From Larkinella humicola (GTDB taxonomy: Bacteria > Bacteroidota > Bacteroidia > Cytophagales > Spirosomataceae), in contig NZ_VTWS01000012.1 in assembly GCF_008727875.1 (NCBI RefSeq), forward strand, positions 1 to 64,000: 64,000 nucleotides of DNA. The letters are read 5' to 3'. The notes under the pieces are model-generated. The model saw nothing but the letters and a program-made list of their open reading frames with translations, was not told the DNA's origin and searched no databases. Made by a program: the position numbers and the translations under genes. This document shows positions 35,171 through 44,768 of the stretch, piece after piece (the stretch's first letter is position 1; each line of letters starts with the position of its first letter).

Positions 35171-35272
35171 GATCGCTTGACCCTTGGCCCCGCAAATGTC
35201 AGGATTAGAGATAGATACTTCCAACTGGAAACGAATGAACCGCCAAAAAAAGTGGCTCAACCGTCATCAAAC

Positions 35273-36316
35273 TCATAAAGACGGATACGTCTTTTTCAAA
35301 TACGTCAGATACTGACTAAAATTGCTATTGAACTTCTCTTCAAATTCGCGCCGGAAGCTGTTCTGCTGCTGCCGGTAGGTTTTATAGCCCACGAAGTACG
35401 CGTTATTCGGCAAATTCTGCGGATTAAACCGGCGCTTTTTAGGAACTGGTATGCCCGCCAGCGACTTTGTTTCCAGGGTGTCGACGGTTTCGACAATCTG
35501 GCCGATCAACTGCCACTTCTTCTCCTCCCTGACCCGTTCGGGTGTTTGAGGGTTGTAAGTAGCGTATAAACTATCAAGTTTCCGGGTTCCGCGCAGAACA
35601 TGTTCATCGTATTTTTCGCCGTATTGCTTCGAATCCAGATACCCGAGAGCCGCCGGTGAGTTGGCTCCGTATTTCTGGGTCAGAAATTTTAAGGCTCCGT
35701 ATTCACCGACAAAATCCGCGAGGTTTTCGTTGTATTCCAGGTTGTCTTTCACAAACAGCGTGCCATGCGTCAGTTCGTGAATGATCAACTCGGCCAACTG
35801 CCCTTCCGATCGTTTCAACATGGACGACAAAATAGGGTCACGGAAAAATCCTAACGTCGACCAGGCTGATACTTCATTTAAACGCGTATCGTAGCCCAGT
35901 TGTTTTAGTTCGTTCTGTTCCTGATTGGCGCGGTCACGTTCAAAAAAACCTTTATACGCAAACGTGCCGATGACCGGGAACTCCCATTCTTTGGCCACAA
36001 GCCGGTATTTTTCCGAAGCTACTACGACCCACAAAATCGGTTGCCCGTGCTGGTCGTAAAAAGTCGTGTAGTTTTTGGAAGGATTAATACCCAGAGAATC
36101 AACGGCATAACGTTTGATTTCCTGAATAAGTTCAATTTTTTGCTTCAAAGAATCCGGAATTGACGCATCGGCCAGCACCGCTTCGACCGGGCGCGTGTTC
36201 CACAAAATCCGGAATTGCCCCTTTGCCTGCATCCAGCCATACCCGATCAGGTCGCGATACCAGATTCCCAACACAATACATACGCCCAAAAGCGCCAGCA
36301 GGATTTTACGAACCAT
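35273..36316 (-). CDS. Putative membrane-anchored metallo-aminopeptidase (PF10023 type)
   Basis: About 347 residues. The ATG at 36316 is chosen over a TTG two codons upstream. An N-terminal anchor (about 5-22, ILLALLGVCIVLGIW) precedes a domain with Y-G-W-M-Q-A-K-G-Q-F and the zinc motif IIHELTHGT (HExxH), followed by Y-N-E-N-L-A-D-F-V-G, which supplies a downstream Glu as third ligand. This matches the predicted aminopeptidase family PF10023, present in Proteobacteria and Bacteroidota and not well characterised. It likely acts in the periplasm. Confidence 0.88.
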   Translation of the reverse strand: MVRKILLALLGVCIVLGIWYRDLIGYGWMQAKGQFRILWNTRPVEAVLADASIPDSLKQKIELIQEIKRYAVDSLGINPSKNYTTFYDQHGQPILWVVVASEKYRLVAKEWEFPVIGTFAYKGFFERDRANQEQNELKQLGYDTRLNEVSAWSTLGFFRDPILSSMLKRSEGQLAELIIHELTHGTLFVKDNLEYNENLADFVGEYGALKFLTQKYGANSPAALGYLDSKQYGEKYDEHVLRGTRKLDSLYATYNPQTPERVREEKKWQLIGQIVETVDTLETKSLAGIPVPKKRRFNPQNLPNNAYFVGYKTYRQQQNSFRREFEEKFNSNFSQYLTYLKKTYPSL

Positions 36317-36345
36317 AGACAAATGTAGCAGACTCTTCCGGTTTT

Positions 36346-37506
36346 TTACCGCCGAAAGGTGATATAAACCCCCTCCGAATGCTCAAATTTTCCGTTCCCA
36401 GCATCATAATGTGGCTCGAAACGGACGGCTACCGAAAGGCCGTCGGCGATCGGAATATCTTTTAAAAACCGTAGAATCAAAAGTTGCCGGTTGCGCTCGC
36501 CGTAAGTGCTGTTGTACCGGCGCGAGAGGCTCTGGTATAAATCACCGCCCAGTTCGGCCCGGTAAGCATTTCCGTGCCAGTAGCTAACCAGAACCGTCAG
36601 TGGTTTGAACTGAAGGGTCAGGTTGGGATAAAGAGCGCCACCGGAATAAGATTTTTCCGCATTTTCAGAATAGCCAGCCACATAGGTGTCCAGCCGGGCC
36701 GAGCGCAGAAAACCAGACGCTTCGTTCTGCCACGTCAAACTCAGACTGCCGGCCGCGTTCAGGGCCGTTCGGACGGGCAGCGGGCTGATGATGTTTTGAC
36801 CGCCAGCGTGAAAAACCGTGAACTGGAGCGGCACGCTCAGCCGAAAACCGGGAGAATATAGCAACGAAAATTCCGCCGAAATGCCCCCCCAGAACTGCTC
36901 CTGACGCGTATAACCGGGCCGGGTATTTTGGAGGTAGCTGATCCAGCCGTCAAAGAAGGTGCGGTTGGTTTGGTGGTTAATTTGCAGGCCGTTCTCGATG
37001 CGCTGTTGCAGCAGCCTTTCAAAGTTATAGAGCGGCTCGATCAGGTTGTGACTTACCGACCCTTCCAACGTCCCAAAGAGGTAATTCCAGTTTCGGTGGC
37101 GAAATTTGACGGTAAACGTCGGGGCGATTTGTGTAATCCGTTCCTGACCAAAATCGCTCCTGAAAAACACACCGACTTCCAGCACTACGTTCGGCGCAGG
37201 CTGGTAGGCAATCCGGGGATTGAGCTGGTAACCAAAGAGCGTATACCCGTCGGCAATAGGGCCGAAAAACTCATTATTTCGAACAAATCCCAAACTGGTG
37301 AAGCGAAAACTCAGTTTTTGGATGCTATCGAGCCGAAAGCGCTGATCGAAGACCCGGTTGTTCAACTGAGCGCAGGTTGTATGTGTTATAAAATATAAAT
37401 ACCATACAAGTATGGTAGTAATCGGCCGGTTATACGATGGTATTCCTGAAAAGTGTTTAACCTGTGTTAGTTTTTGTCGGCCTACCGTGCGTATACTACG
37501 CTTCAT
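36346..37506 (-). CDS. Predicted outer-membrane protein, unknown family
   Basis: A 386-residue protein with a hydrophobic export segment at about 30-46 ending THTTCAQ after a long charged N-region; a non-ATG start downstream is possible. The body alternates aromatic-rich strands (YTLFGYQLNPRIAYQP, VVLEVGVFFRSDFG, LTVLVSYWHGNAYRAEL) and ends in YITFRR, in keeping with a beta-barrel of about 14-16 strands. No named family is recognised. The minus-strand position 29 bases before the peptidase gene suggests co-transcription. Confidence 0.7.
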   Translation of the reverse strand: MKRSIRTVGRQKLTQVKHFSGIPSYNRPITTILVWYLYFITHTTCAQLNNRVFDQRFRLDSIQKLSFRFTSLGFVRNNEFFGPIADGYTLFGYQLNPRIAYQPAPNVVLEVGVFFRSDFGQERITQIAPTFTVKFRHRNWNYLFGTLEGSVSHNLIEPLYNFERLLQQRIENGLQINHQTNRTFFDGWISYLQNTRPGYTRQEQFWGGISAEFSLLYSPGFRLSVPLQFTVFHAGGQNIISPLPVRTALNAAGSLSLTWQNEASGFLRSARLDTYVAGYSENAEKSYSGGALYPNLTLQFKPLTVLVSYWHGNAYRAELGGDLYQSLSRRYNSTYGERNRQLLILRFLKDIPIADGLSVAVRFEPHYDAGNGKFEHSEGVYITFRR

Positions 37507-37533
37507 ATATTATTGATTATTTTACAAACGATG

Positions 37534-37565
37534 CTTGCAAATCTTGGTGCAAAATCGTAATTTTA
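37534..37565 (+). promoter_or_regulatory. Putative recA promoter
   Basis: CTTG at 37534-37537, 20 bases, then TAATTTTA at 37558-37565 (seven of eight to TAnnTTTG). The ATG is 48 bases downstream. No LexA box of the Gram-positive or E. coli type is apparent. Confidence 0.4.
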
Positions 37566-37612
37566 TAAGGCTAAACATACTAAAAATCATTTTTTGAGGA
37601 AAAACACATCAC

Positions 37613-38683
37613 ATGGCACAAGCAACCGCTAGTACGGCTACTGAGAACAAACTGAAAGCCCTGCAAACGACCATTGAAAAGTTGGACAAAGCCTATGGCA
37701 AGGGCACTGTCATGCGGCTGAGTGAAAGCAAGGTCGTTGATATTCCGGTCATTTCGACGGGTTCGCTGGGGTTGGACCTGGCATTGGGAATCGGTGGCGT
37801 TCCAAGGGGGCGGGTCGTTGAGATCTACGGACCGGAGTCGTCGGGGAAAACCACGCTGACCCTGCATTGCATCGCTGAAGCTCAAAAAGCCGGTGGTCTG
37901 GCTGCGTTCATCGACGCCGAGCACGCGTTCGACCGCTCATATGCTGAAAAATTAGGAATCGATACCAAAAACTTATTAATATCTCAACCCGACAACGGTG
38001 AACAGGCGCTCGAAATTGCCGAACACCTGATTAGCTCCGGGGCGATTGACATCATCGTTATTGACTCTGTGGCCGCGCTGGTTCCGAAAGCCGAACTGGA
38101 AGGCGACATGGGGGATAGCAAAATGGGTTTACAAGCCCGGCTGATGTCCCAGGCGTTGCGGAAACTGACGGGCGTGATCAACAAAACCGGTTGCTGCTGT
38201 ATCTTTATCAACCAGTTGCGCGAAAAAATCGGGGTTATGTTTGGGAACCCCGAAACCACCACGGGTGGGAATGCCCTGAAATTTTACTCGTCGGTTCGGC
38301 TGGACATCCGCCGGATTGGACAGATTAAAGACGGCGACGAAATCATTGGCAACCGGACGAAAGTGAAGGTGGTCAAGAACAAACTGGCTGCCCCGTTCAA
38401 AGTGATCGAATTCGACATCATGTACGGACAGGGAATTTCGAAAGTCGGTGAAGTACTTGATCTGGCGGTTGAACTGGAAATCGTGAAAAAATCCGGTTCC
38501 TGGTTCTCTTACGAAGGCAACCGGCTGTCGCAGGGACGCGATGCGGTTAAAAACCTGCTTTCCGACAACCCGGAATTGATGGCCGAACTGGAAGCCAAAA
38601 TCCGGGCAATGGTGAACGCCAACGAAGATGCGCTGGTCGATCCCATTGGCGGGCCGGTCGACGGAGACGATACGCTCGATTAA
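37613..38683 (+). CDS. recA: Recombinase RecA
   Basis: Strand-exchange protein of homologous recombination and SOS co-protease; 356 residues, typical length. Walker [10 protein letters not shown] lies at about 71-79, Walker [14 protein letters not shown] at about 143-155, and the DNA-binding loops are present ([37 protein letters not shown]). The C-terminal acidic tail ([14 protein letters not shown]) is as expected. Single gene, ended by a canonical terminator at 38753-38787. Confidence 0.98.
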   Translation: MAQATASTATENKLKALQTTIEKLDKAYGKGTVMRLSESKVVDIPVISTGSLGLDLALGIGGVPRGRVVEIYGPESSGKTTLTLHCIAEAQKAGGLAAFIDAEHAFDRSYAEKLGIDTKNLLISQPDNGEQALEIAEHLISSGAIDIIVIDSVAALVPKAELEGDMGDSKMGLQARLMSQALRKLTGVINKTGCCCIFINQLREKIGVMFGNPETTTGGNALKFYSSVRLDIRRIGQIKDGDEIIGNRTKVKVVKNKLAAPFKVIEFDIMYGQGISKVGEVLDLAVELEIVKKSGSWFSYEGNRLSQGRDAVKNLLSDNPELMAELEAKIRAMVNANEDALVDPIGGPVDGDDTLD

Positions 38684-38752
38684 GAAGATACTGCCGGAAG
38701 CTGGCTTTGCGGCTTCGCAACGGAAAAGTTTTCAGTATTGTTTGACAAATGA

Positions 38753-38787
38753 AGAGGTGGTTGGCCGTTGCTGACCACCTCTTTTTT
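38753..38787 (+). terminator. Rho-independent terminator of recA
   Basis: A perfect nine-base stem (38753-38761 with 38774-38782) with a 12-base loop, followed by a run of six T. It lies 70 bases after the recA stop. Confidence 0.85.
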
Positions 38788-38799
38788 GTTAACTAGCGT

Positions 38800-38833
38800 A
38801 AAAACAAAGAGCCCCGAATACATCCGGGGCTCT
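38800..38833 (-). terminator. Rho-independent terminator of gltA
   Basis: A perfect nine-base stem (38808-38816 with 38825-38833) around an eight-base loop; on the minus strand it is followed by TTTGTTTTT. It lies 27 bases after the citrate synthase stop, back to back with the recA terminator. Confidence 0.85.
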
Positions 38834-38859
38834 TGTCGTAGACCTAACGTTCGTAAATA

Positions 38860-40146
38860 TTATCGGTCACCGATGGCTTTAAACTCGCGCAGCGTCGGGC
38901 CGGTATAAATCTGACGGGGACGACCGATCGGCTCTTTCTGGGCCCGCATTTCAACGAACTGAGCGATCCAGCCGGGTAAACGACCGATGGCAAACATCAC
39001 GGTGAACATATTGGTCGGAATGCCGAGGGCGCGGTAAATAATGCCGGAATAAAAATCGACGTTTGGATACAGTTTCCGCGACACGAAATACTCGTCGTGA
39101 AGAGCCGCTTCTTCGAGTCCTTTGGCAATTTCCAGCACCGGATCGTTCACACCGAGTTTGCTCAGCACATCGTCGGCGGCTTTTTTGATGATGCGGGCGC
39201 GGGGATCGAAATTCTTGTACACCCGGTGGCCGAAACCGAAGAGCCGGAAACCGGTGGTCTTGGCGTTTTTCGCCATGTCGACGTATTTCGCCACATCGCC
39301 CCCATTGGCTTTTATTTCTTCCAGCATCTCGATCACTTCCTGGTTGGCACCGCCGTGGAGCGGCCCCCACAGCGCGTTGATACCGGCCGAAATCGACGAG
39401 TAAATGTTGGCGCGTGACGATCCGACCAGCCGTACCGTTGAGGTCGAGCAGTTTTGTTCGTGATCGGCGTGAAGAATCAGCAGTTTGTTCAGTGCGCGGG
39501 AAACCACCGGATCAATCTGGTAGTCTTCCACCGGCAGCGCAAACATCATGTGCAGGAAATTCGAGCAATAGTCGAGTTGATTTTTCGGGTAGTTGACCGG
39601 ATGGCCCTGCGATTTTTTGAACGACCAGGTGGCAATCGTTGGCAGTTTGGCCAGCAGCCGAATGATATGCATCTGCGTCTGATCCGGCGCTTTGTCATCG
39701 TATGAATCCGGGTAGAACGCACTCAGAGCGCTCACCAGCGACGACAGTACGCCCATCGGGTGGGCATTATTGGGGAAACCCTCAAAAATTTTCCGCATGT
39801 CCTCATTCACCATCGTATGACGCCGGATGCTGTCTTCAAACTCGGCGTATTGCTGCTGAGTTGGTAAGTCGCCGTAAATCAGGAGGTAAGCCACTTCCAG
39901 GAAACTGGCTTTGTCGGCAAGGTCTTCAATGGAATAGCCCCGGTACCGCAGAATGCCTTCTTCACCATCCAGGAAAGTGATCGCGCTCTGGGTCGCACCG
40001 GTATTTTTGTATCCTTTGTCTAACGTAACATAACCCGTTTGGTCGCGGAGATTGGAAATGTCAATGGCTTTTTCTTGTTCGCTACCAACAACGATTGGAA
40101 ATTGGTAGGTTTTACCATCAACAGACAGTTCGGCAGTGTTTGACAT
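38860..40146 (-). CDS. gltA: Citrate synthase
   Basis: Condenses oxaloacetate and acetyl-CoA at the entry of the TCA cycle. 428 residues, a hexameric Gram-negative-type enzyme by length and N-terminal domain. Catalytic motifs: WGPLHGGANQ (His), FGFGHRVYKNFDPRA (His and Arg) and a C-terminal DFYSGIIYRALGIP with the catalytic Asp. The N-terminal part has the small beta domain (MSNTAELSVDGKTYQFPI) typical of type II synthases. It is alone in its transcript, with a convergent terminator pair on the recA side. Confidence 0.97.
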   Translation of the reverse strand: MSNTAELSVDGKTYQFPIVVGSEQEKAIDISNLRDQTGYVTLDKGYKNTGATQSAITFLDGEEGILRYRGYSIEDLADKASFLEVAYLLIYGDLPTQQQYAEFEDSIRRHTMVNEDMRKIFEGFPNNAHPMGVLSSLVSALSAFYPDSYDDKAPDQTQMHIIRLLAKLPTIATWSFKKSQGHPVNYPKNQLDYCSNFLHMMFALPVEDYQIDPVVSRALNKLLILHADHEQNCSTSTVRLVGSSRANIYSSISAGINALWGPLHGGANQEVIEMLEEIKANGGDVAKYVDMAKNAKTTGFRLFGFGHRVYKNFDPRARIIKKAADDVLSKLGVNDPVLEIAKGLEEAALHDEYFVSRKLYPNVDFYSGIIYRALGIPTNMFTVMFAIGRLPGWIAQFVEMRAQKEPIGRPRQIYTGPTLREFKAIGDR

Positions 40147-40370
40147 ACGTATTTGGGGTAGAGTAAATCGGTTATGGTAAACTTAATCGTTCAGGTTGGC
40201 TATCTATCCTCCATATTGACGACCCTGCGCAACGGGCGGACAATGCCGGGCGCGGAGTTGCCGGGCGAAATTAGCCAAAAACCACTAACGACAAGTGATT
40301 ACTTTGGTAAAAACGCAAGGATTATGTAAAATCTACTTGTTTAACCCGAAATGGATGCCATTAGTTGCGA

Positions 40371-41672
40371 CTATAATTTGATGATTTGACCATTTTTTAC
40401 CACCAGGCGCACCTTTCGGATGGCCCCGATGGTTTTGGTCGGATCACCCTCCGCCACCATCAGATCGGCCAGTAAACCGGCCTGAATGCGACCCCGGTCG
40501 GCCAGATGAAACACGCCGGCGTTAACCGAGGTGGCTGAGCGTAAGGCCTCTAGCGGTTTCATGCCATAGTCCACCATCATTTCCAGTTCGCGGGCGTTAT
40601 CGCCGTGGGTAAACACCCCGACATCGCCACCGAAGCAGATTTTTACCCCGGCATCCAGGGCTTGTTTAAAGGTGATTCGTTTGTTGCGAATGCGCTCCGG
40701 TTCAGGGTCAATGCCTTTTTTCCAGCCCCGGTACTGGCTGGTGGCATCCCCTGCGGCCACGGTTGGACAGAGGGCAGTCCCCCGATCTTTCATTAGAGCG
40801 AAGATTTCGGGCGTACCACCATCGCCGTGTTCAATGGTTTCGCACCCCGCCAGAATCGCCCGGCGCATGCCTTCCACCGTGGTGGCATGCGCGACGGTGG
40901 GCCGTCCGCTGCTGCGGGCCACTTCAACAATCAGTTTCAACTCATCGAGCGTGAACGTTGGCCGGGCCTCACTCATCAACCCCCAGCGGTAATCGGCGTA
41001 GACTTTAATAAGGTCGGCACCCTTGCCGATTTGTCGTCGGACGGCCTGAATGAGTTTGTCGTGGCCGTCGGCTTCCTCAGCCCCCTGCGGCACATCGACG
41101 TCGGGGCTGAATCCTTTGGGTGCGTAACTGCCCGTTGCAATCAGGGCACGGGTGGCCACAATCATGCGTGGACCCGGAATAACGCCCTGGTCGATGGCCT
41201 GTTTAAGTCCCACATCGTCGTAATCCGCTCCTTCCGTTCCCAGATCGCGAACAGTCGTAAAACCCGCCAGCAGCGTATTTCGGGCGTGAATGGTAGCCCG
41301 GGCAACGCGGTAGGAGCGGGGCTCTTTCAACACCTGATCGTCCCAGGTCGTTTCGTTATACGGGTGGAGCAGCAGGTGGGAATGGCCTTCAATGAGGCCC
41401 GGCAATAGTGTAGTTCCTTTTAAATCAATCACGTCAGCACCTTCGCTCCGAACACTGGCTGCGGGTCCGACGGCTTCGATGGTAGCACCTTTGACCAAAA
41501 CCACCCACCCATCGTGTACGGTTTCACCATCAAAAACCCGATCGGGTTTATACAACCGGCTCTCGGCCCCGCCCGGGTTGACCAGGGCCGTAGCGCCCGG
41601 GGACCGGAACGTCGACGAAAAAAAAGAAGTGATACCATAGAGAAGGGGAAGCAGGTAGGTCGTCAACGTCAT
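40371..41672 (-). CDS. Exported metal-dependent amidohydrolase
   Basis: A 433-residue amidohydrolase of the imidazolonepropionase/prolidase-like branch. Metal-site motifs: [15 protein letters not shown] (HxH), a Lys in LIKVYADY, His in VAHATT and [10 protein letters not shown], and the late [12 protein letters not shown] with the catalytic Asp. The N-terminus is hydrophobic ([18 protein letters not shown]), consistent with export; family members with this layout in Bacteroidota often hydrolyse Xaa-Pro or beta-amide bonds, but the substrate is unknown. The start overlaps the upstream small membrane-protein gene by 4 bases. Confidence 0.9.
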   Translation of the reverse strand: MTLTTYLLPLLYGITSFFSSTFRSPGATALVNPGGAESRLYKPDRVFDGETVHDGWVVLVKGATIEAVGPAASVRSEGADVIDLKGTTLLPGLIEGHSHLLLHPYNETTWDDQVLKEPRSYRVARATIHARNTLLAGFTTVRDLGTEGADYDDVGLKQAIDQGVIPGPRMIVATRALIATGSYAPKGFSPDVDVPQGAEEADGHDKLIQAVRRQIGKGADLIKVYADYRWGLMSEARPTFTLDELKLIVEVARSSGRPTVAHATTVEGMRRAILAGCETIEHGDGGTPEIFALMKDRGTALCPTVAAGDATSQYRGWKKGIDPEPERIRNKRITFKQALDAGVKICFGGDVGVFTHGDNARELEMMVDYGMKPLEALRSATSVNAGVFHLADRGRIQAGLLADLMVAEGDPTKTIGAIRKVRLVVKNGQIIKL

Positions 41673-42091
41673 CGGCGTTTTTTAGGCTTTTTCGTCGTTA
41701 AAACATCGTACGACGTTTTTCCGAAGATAATTGCCAGAATCACGGGAAGCAATACCGCGCCGGTTTTAAATCCGGAACCCATCAATTGATACGTTCCGGT
41801 AGAAAACCGGGTGTAGGTTTGAAAAATCGCAAACAGACAGACCACAAACAACGTGACCGCCAGCAGAATGGCCAGCGAACCGCTCAAGGCCCGGCTGATG
41901 AGAAAGCTGATCAACAGAGCCACTAAAACCGTAACCGCCACGGTGGCCATGGCTTTGGGCAGTGTTTCGAGGTAATCGTGGTCGTACCAGAAAATGCTGA
42001 TTTGGCCAATCAGGTTCGGGTGGGCCAGCAGCCAGGCATCGACGATAACTAAAACAAAAAGGACGAGGTAATAAAACTGGTTGTTACGCAT
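41669..42091 (-). CDS. Small membrane protein coupled to the amidohydrolase
   Basis: About 140 residues starting [12 protein letters not shown] at the ATG at 42091; the longer open frame to 42397 overlaps the acyltransferase gene and a terminator, so it is rejected. Four hydrophobic helices are visible (about 5-25, 45-68, 70-92 and 108-125) with a Lys/Arg-rich tail KKPKKRR. No family is recognised. Its stop overlaps the amidohydrolase ATG, indicating coupled translation. Confidence 0.8.
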   Translation of the reverse strand: MRNNQFYYLVLFVLVIVDAWLLAHPNLIGQISIFWYDHDYLETLPKAMATVAVTVLVALLISFLISRALSGSLAILLAVTLFVVCLFAIFQTYTRFSTGTYQLMGSGFKTGAVLLPVILAIIFGKTSYDVLTTKKPKKRR

Positions 42092-42140
42092 TGGAGAGCA
42101 AAAGGTGATGAAAACCCAATCTTCGGGAGATTTTACGAAT

Positions 42141-42163
42141 AAAAAAAGCCTCAAAAGAGGCTT
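42141..42163 (-). terminator. Rho-independent terminator of the acyltransferase gene
   Basis: A seven-base stem (42146-42152 with 42157-42163) with a four-base loop; on the minus strand it is followed by a run of seven T. It lies 29 bases after the acyltransferase stop codon and just upstream of the small membrane-protein start. Confidence 0.8.
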
Positions 42164-42191
42164 CTGGACAGAAAAAAATCCCTCGACCGTT

Positions 42192-43349
42192 TCAGGATAA
42201 CGCTGCCACCTGGTCATTTTGTGTGTGAAGAACGGATACCGGTACCGATTCATAGCGAATCGTTTCCGGATGGGCTTTTCTGGGTACTGCGGTTTTGGGC
42301 CGTCTGGTGTAAATCCAGTGTAAAAGCGGTTTTTCGACCCACCGGTGCGCCTGCCAGCTAAACCAGGCCAGAAGGGCCACCAGCACAATGTTCGCAACCA
42401 CCACGTACGTTGAAAACCCCAGAATCATCAGGGCCTGCGTAAGTATCATAACGGCCGGAACGTGAATCAAATACAACAGGTAAGACGAATCCCCCAGTTT
42501 TAACAGCCAGTCCGGATAGGAGAAGCGGTTTGCGACTTCCCAGCGGATCAGGCCCAGCAAAAGAACGGTGGCCGGAAGACCAAACCCCGTGATTCGTAAC
42601 CAATGGTCGGCCGGGTCAACCCACTCTCCGGTCAGGAAGAAAAAACCGGCGGCCAGCATCATCAACAAGGGATGAATTTCGAAAACATACCGGCGGGCAA
42701 GCAGATAGGCACCTACACCAAAGCAAAATTCAAGAATGAAAGGACTCAACAGGAAGGAATGATACCTGAATTCGAACAACGGGGGCTGCCCGGTTGGCAA
42801 ACCGTTGAGCACCGTTGCCGCTACCAGAACAACGGGGATGATCATGAAATACCGGGAGACAATCAGCAGCCCGAACAGAACATAGAAATAAAGTTCGTAG
42901 CTCAATGTCCAGGTAACGGGTAACAGGCTTTCATGAAAGGGAAAAAGCGTCAGTGCTTTCACGATTTCGACGGGATTCAAACCGTAGGAAAGCCATCTCA
43001 ACGAGGGCGCAAAGGCGTTGAGCCCGAGGAATAACGCACCGGCCAACAGGAATACCAGCCAGTAGATGGAATAAATGCGTCCGAAGCGTTTTTTTACATA
43101 CGGAATCAACTGATCGGGTCGGTTCATTATCGACCCGTTGGTGTGGGTAATGATGAAACCGCTGATTACAAAAAACAAATCGACGCCCCCAAAACCGGCT
43201 TTGAAACAACGTAAGAAAGGGGAATAAATCGCAACATCTTCCATTTTCATGGATACGTGGAAGATCGTTACAAGGAGGGCCGCCAGGGCACGCAAAGCCT
43301 GGACAGAGGCAAATGATTTTGGTAGACTGGTGGTAGAACAGAGGAGCAT
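42192..43349 (-). CDS. Acyltransferase 3 family membrane protein
   Basis: A 385-residue protein with about ten membrane helices, of the acyltransferase 3 (OafA/NodX) family that O-acetylates surface sugars. N-terminal motif: Q-A-L-R-A-L-A-A-L-L-V-T-I-F-H with the catalytic His, then FKAGFGGVDLFFVISGFII, and the conserved Arg region K-R-F-G-R-I-Y. A later helix pair ends in WLLKLGDSSYLLYLIHVP. No polysaccharide biosynthesis genes are adjacent, so the acceptor is open. Single gene with its own terminator. Confidence 0.93.
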   Translation of the reverse strand: MLLCSTTSLPKSFASVQALRALAALLVTIFHVSMKMEDVAIYSPFLRCFKAGFGGVDLFFVISGFIITHTNGSIMNRPDQLIPYVKKRFGRIYSIYWLVFLLAGALFLGLNAFAPSLRWLSYGLNPVEIVKALTLFPFHESLLPVTWTLSYELYFYVLFGLLIVSRYFMIIPVVLVAATVLNGLPTGQPPLFEFRYHSFLLSPFILEFCFGVGAYLLARRYVFEIHPLLMMLAAGFFFLTGEWVDPADHWLRITGFGLPATVLLLGLIRWEVANRFSYPDWLLKLGDSSYLLYLIHVPAVMILTQALMILGFSTYVVVANIVLVALLAWFSWQAHRWVEKPLLHWIYTRRPKTAVPRKAHPETIRYESVPVSVLHTQNDQVAALS

Positions 43350-43575
43350 GAAAAGGAAGTATTGGTTACACGTTTCGAGTTGAAAGGCCCTTACATTTCC
43401 CGTTTATGCGCCCAGTCTGTGCTGTCAATAAACGAAGCGATTTGATCAGGTTAAATGCATAAGGTTACTATTAAGATGATGATATAGTCAAATGGTAACA
43501 TAATCAGTGCAAATAAATATCAATCTGCCTGGTATCGTGTTGTACATTTGTTCGGTAACGGTTTTGTTCGCTGGC

Positions 43576-44469
43576 TCAGGGCATATAATACCGACGGGCA
43601 AACGTCATAAAACCAGCGGCCAGTCCTTCGGGTAAGCCTTGTAAATGGACGAAACTGAACGTTCGGGGCAGGCGAAAATCCTTGATGGTGACAATCTTGA
43701 GCACTCCGCTCTTGACTTCTTTTTCAATGGCTCGTGACGACAGGATGGACAGGCAATTGGCGTGTTCCAGAAACGATTTGATGCTTTCCGAACTGCCCAG
43801 GTGCATGACCACCGTTAGCGCAGAAGGCCGGATGCCCCGCGCCTGGAGGGCAGTTTCCAGTACTTCGAGCGTACCGGAACCCCGTTCGCGCAACACCATC
43901 GGAATGGCACTCAGTTCTTCCAGCGAGATTTCCTTCAGACGGCTGTAGCGACTGTTGCTGTGCACGACGGCCACCAGTTCGTCTTCCAGAAAATCATGGT
44001 ATTTCAACCCGGCATGGTGTTTTTTGCCTTCCACAATGCCCAGATCAATCTCTTTGGCCGAAACCGCGTGTTCGATCATCTCCGTGTTGCCGGTCAGCAA
44101 ACTGAGCTGGATGGTCGGGTACCGTTCGTAATAGGAAGCCAGAAGTGGCGAAATCAGGTATTGGGCGATGGTGGTGCTGGCACCCAGCCGCAAACTGCCT
44201 TTCAAGTCATTTTTAAAGGTGTTGAGTTCAAAAAGGGCTTCCTGATACAGATCGAAAATCTGGCCGGCATACCGGAACAACACCTCGCCGGGGGGCGTCA
44301 GCACAATGGTGTTGCCTTTCCGGTCGAAGAGCCGCAAACCGAGCATATCTTCCAGAGCCTTCACGTGTTTGGTGACGGCGGGCTGTGTAATAAATAACTC
44401 CGCCGATGCCTTCGTAAAGCTGCGATGACGGGCTACGCTGTAGAATACCCTCAGCCGAAAATCTTCCAT
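43576..44469 (-). CDS. LysR-family transcriptional regulator
   Basis: About 297 residues from the ATG at 44469 (MEDFRLRVFYSVARH); the longer frame reads into an inverted repeat and is rejected. The winged helix-turn-helix occupies about 1-60 (S-F-T-K-A-S-A-E-L-F-I-T-Q-P-A-V-T-K-H), followed by a linker helix and a periplasmic-binding-like effector domain (about 90-295) with motifs of the CysB/CbbR-like group. It is divergent from glpD across 299 bases, a layout typical of LysR regulators and their targets, but that glpD is the target is only an inference. A strong promoter lies at 44500-44529. Confidence 0.92.
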   Translation of the reverse strand: MEDFRLRVFYSVARHRSFTKASAELFITQPAVTKHVKALEDMLGLRLFDRKGNTIVLTPPGEVLFRYAGQIFDLYQEALFELNTFKNDLKGSLRLGASTTIAQYLISPLLASYYERYPTIQLSLLTGNTEMIEHAVSAKEIDLGIVEGKKHHAGLKYHDFLEDELVAVVHSNSRYSRLKEISLEELSAIPMVLRERGSGTLEVLETALQARGIRPSALTVVMHLGSSESIKSFLEHANCLSILSSRAIEKEVKSGVLKIVTIKDFRLPRTFSFVHLQGLPEGLAAGFMTFARRYYMP

Positions 44470-44499
44470 TTGAACAATCAATAAAGCTATAGTTATAAC

Positions 44500-44529
44500 C
44501 AAAGGTAATAGAGCTACGGAAAAAACAAA
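44500..44529 (-). promoter_or_regulatory. Promoter of the LysR gene
   Basis: On the minus strand: TTTG (44526-44529), 18 bases, then TACCTTTG (44500-44507). Both elements match the Bacteroidota consensus exactly. The leader is about 25 bases. Confidence 0.6.
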
Positions 44530-44540
44530 CCAGGAAGTTA

Positions 44541-44684
44541 CCAACCCGCCCACAGGACGCCACATGGATAACCCCGGATGCAATCCGGGGCAGACGCGGT
44601 ATACCACATCCTCGCACAACTCAGACGCTCCTCATCCCGGATTGCATCCGGGGTTATCCATGTGGCGCCCTGTGGGCGGGTTGG
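44541..44684. repeat. Long inverted repeat between lysR and glpD
   Basis: Arms of 49 bases (44541 to about 44589 and 44636-44684) differ at a single position and flank a spacer of about 46 bases. Each arm includes its own small hairpin with stem CCCCGGA and loop TGCAA. The element lies between the lysR promoter and the glpD -7 element, upstream of both genes, so it does not end either transcript. No transposase lies in the window. It looks like a REP/BIME-type or miniature mobile element. Confidence 0.85.
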
Positions 44685-44721
44685 TCGAAAAGTTGCATGA
44701 AAATAACTACCAGACTCTGCT

Positions 44722-44729
44722 TACCTTTG
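44722..44729 (+). promoter_or_regulatory. Putative -7 element of glpD
   Basis: TACCTTTG, a perfect match to TAnnTTTG, 39 bases before the glpD ATG. I find no TTTG at 18-20 bases upstream. The leader includes CTCCGCTAAACTCTGCG (44732-44748), a word shared with other loci here. Confidence 0.35.
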
Positions 44730-44768
44730 CGTTTCTCCGCTAAACTCTGCGAAATAATTAACAGTCTT

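Noticed and set aside
41669-42397. A 242-codon version of the small membrane-protein gene
   Set aside because: The extension would run through the acyltransferase terminator and into its coding sequence on the same strand; the first 102 residues have no coding character.
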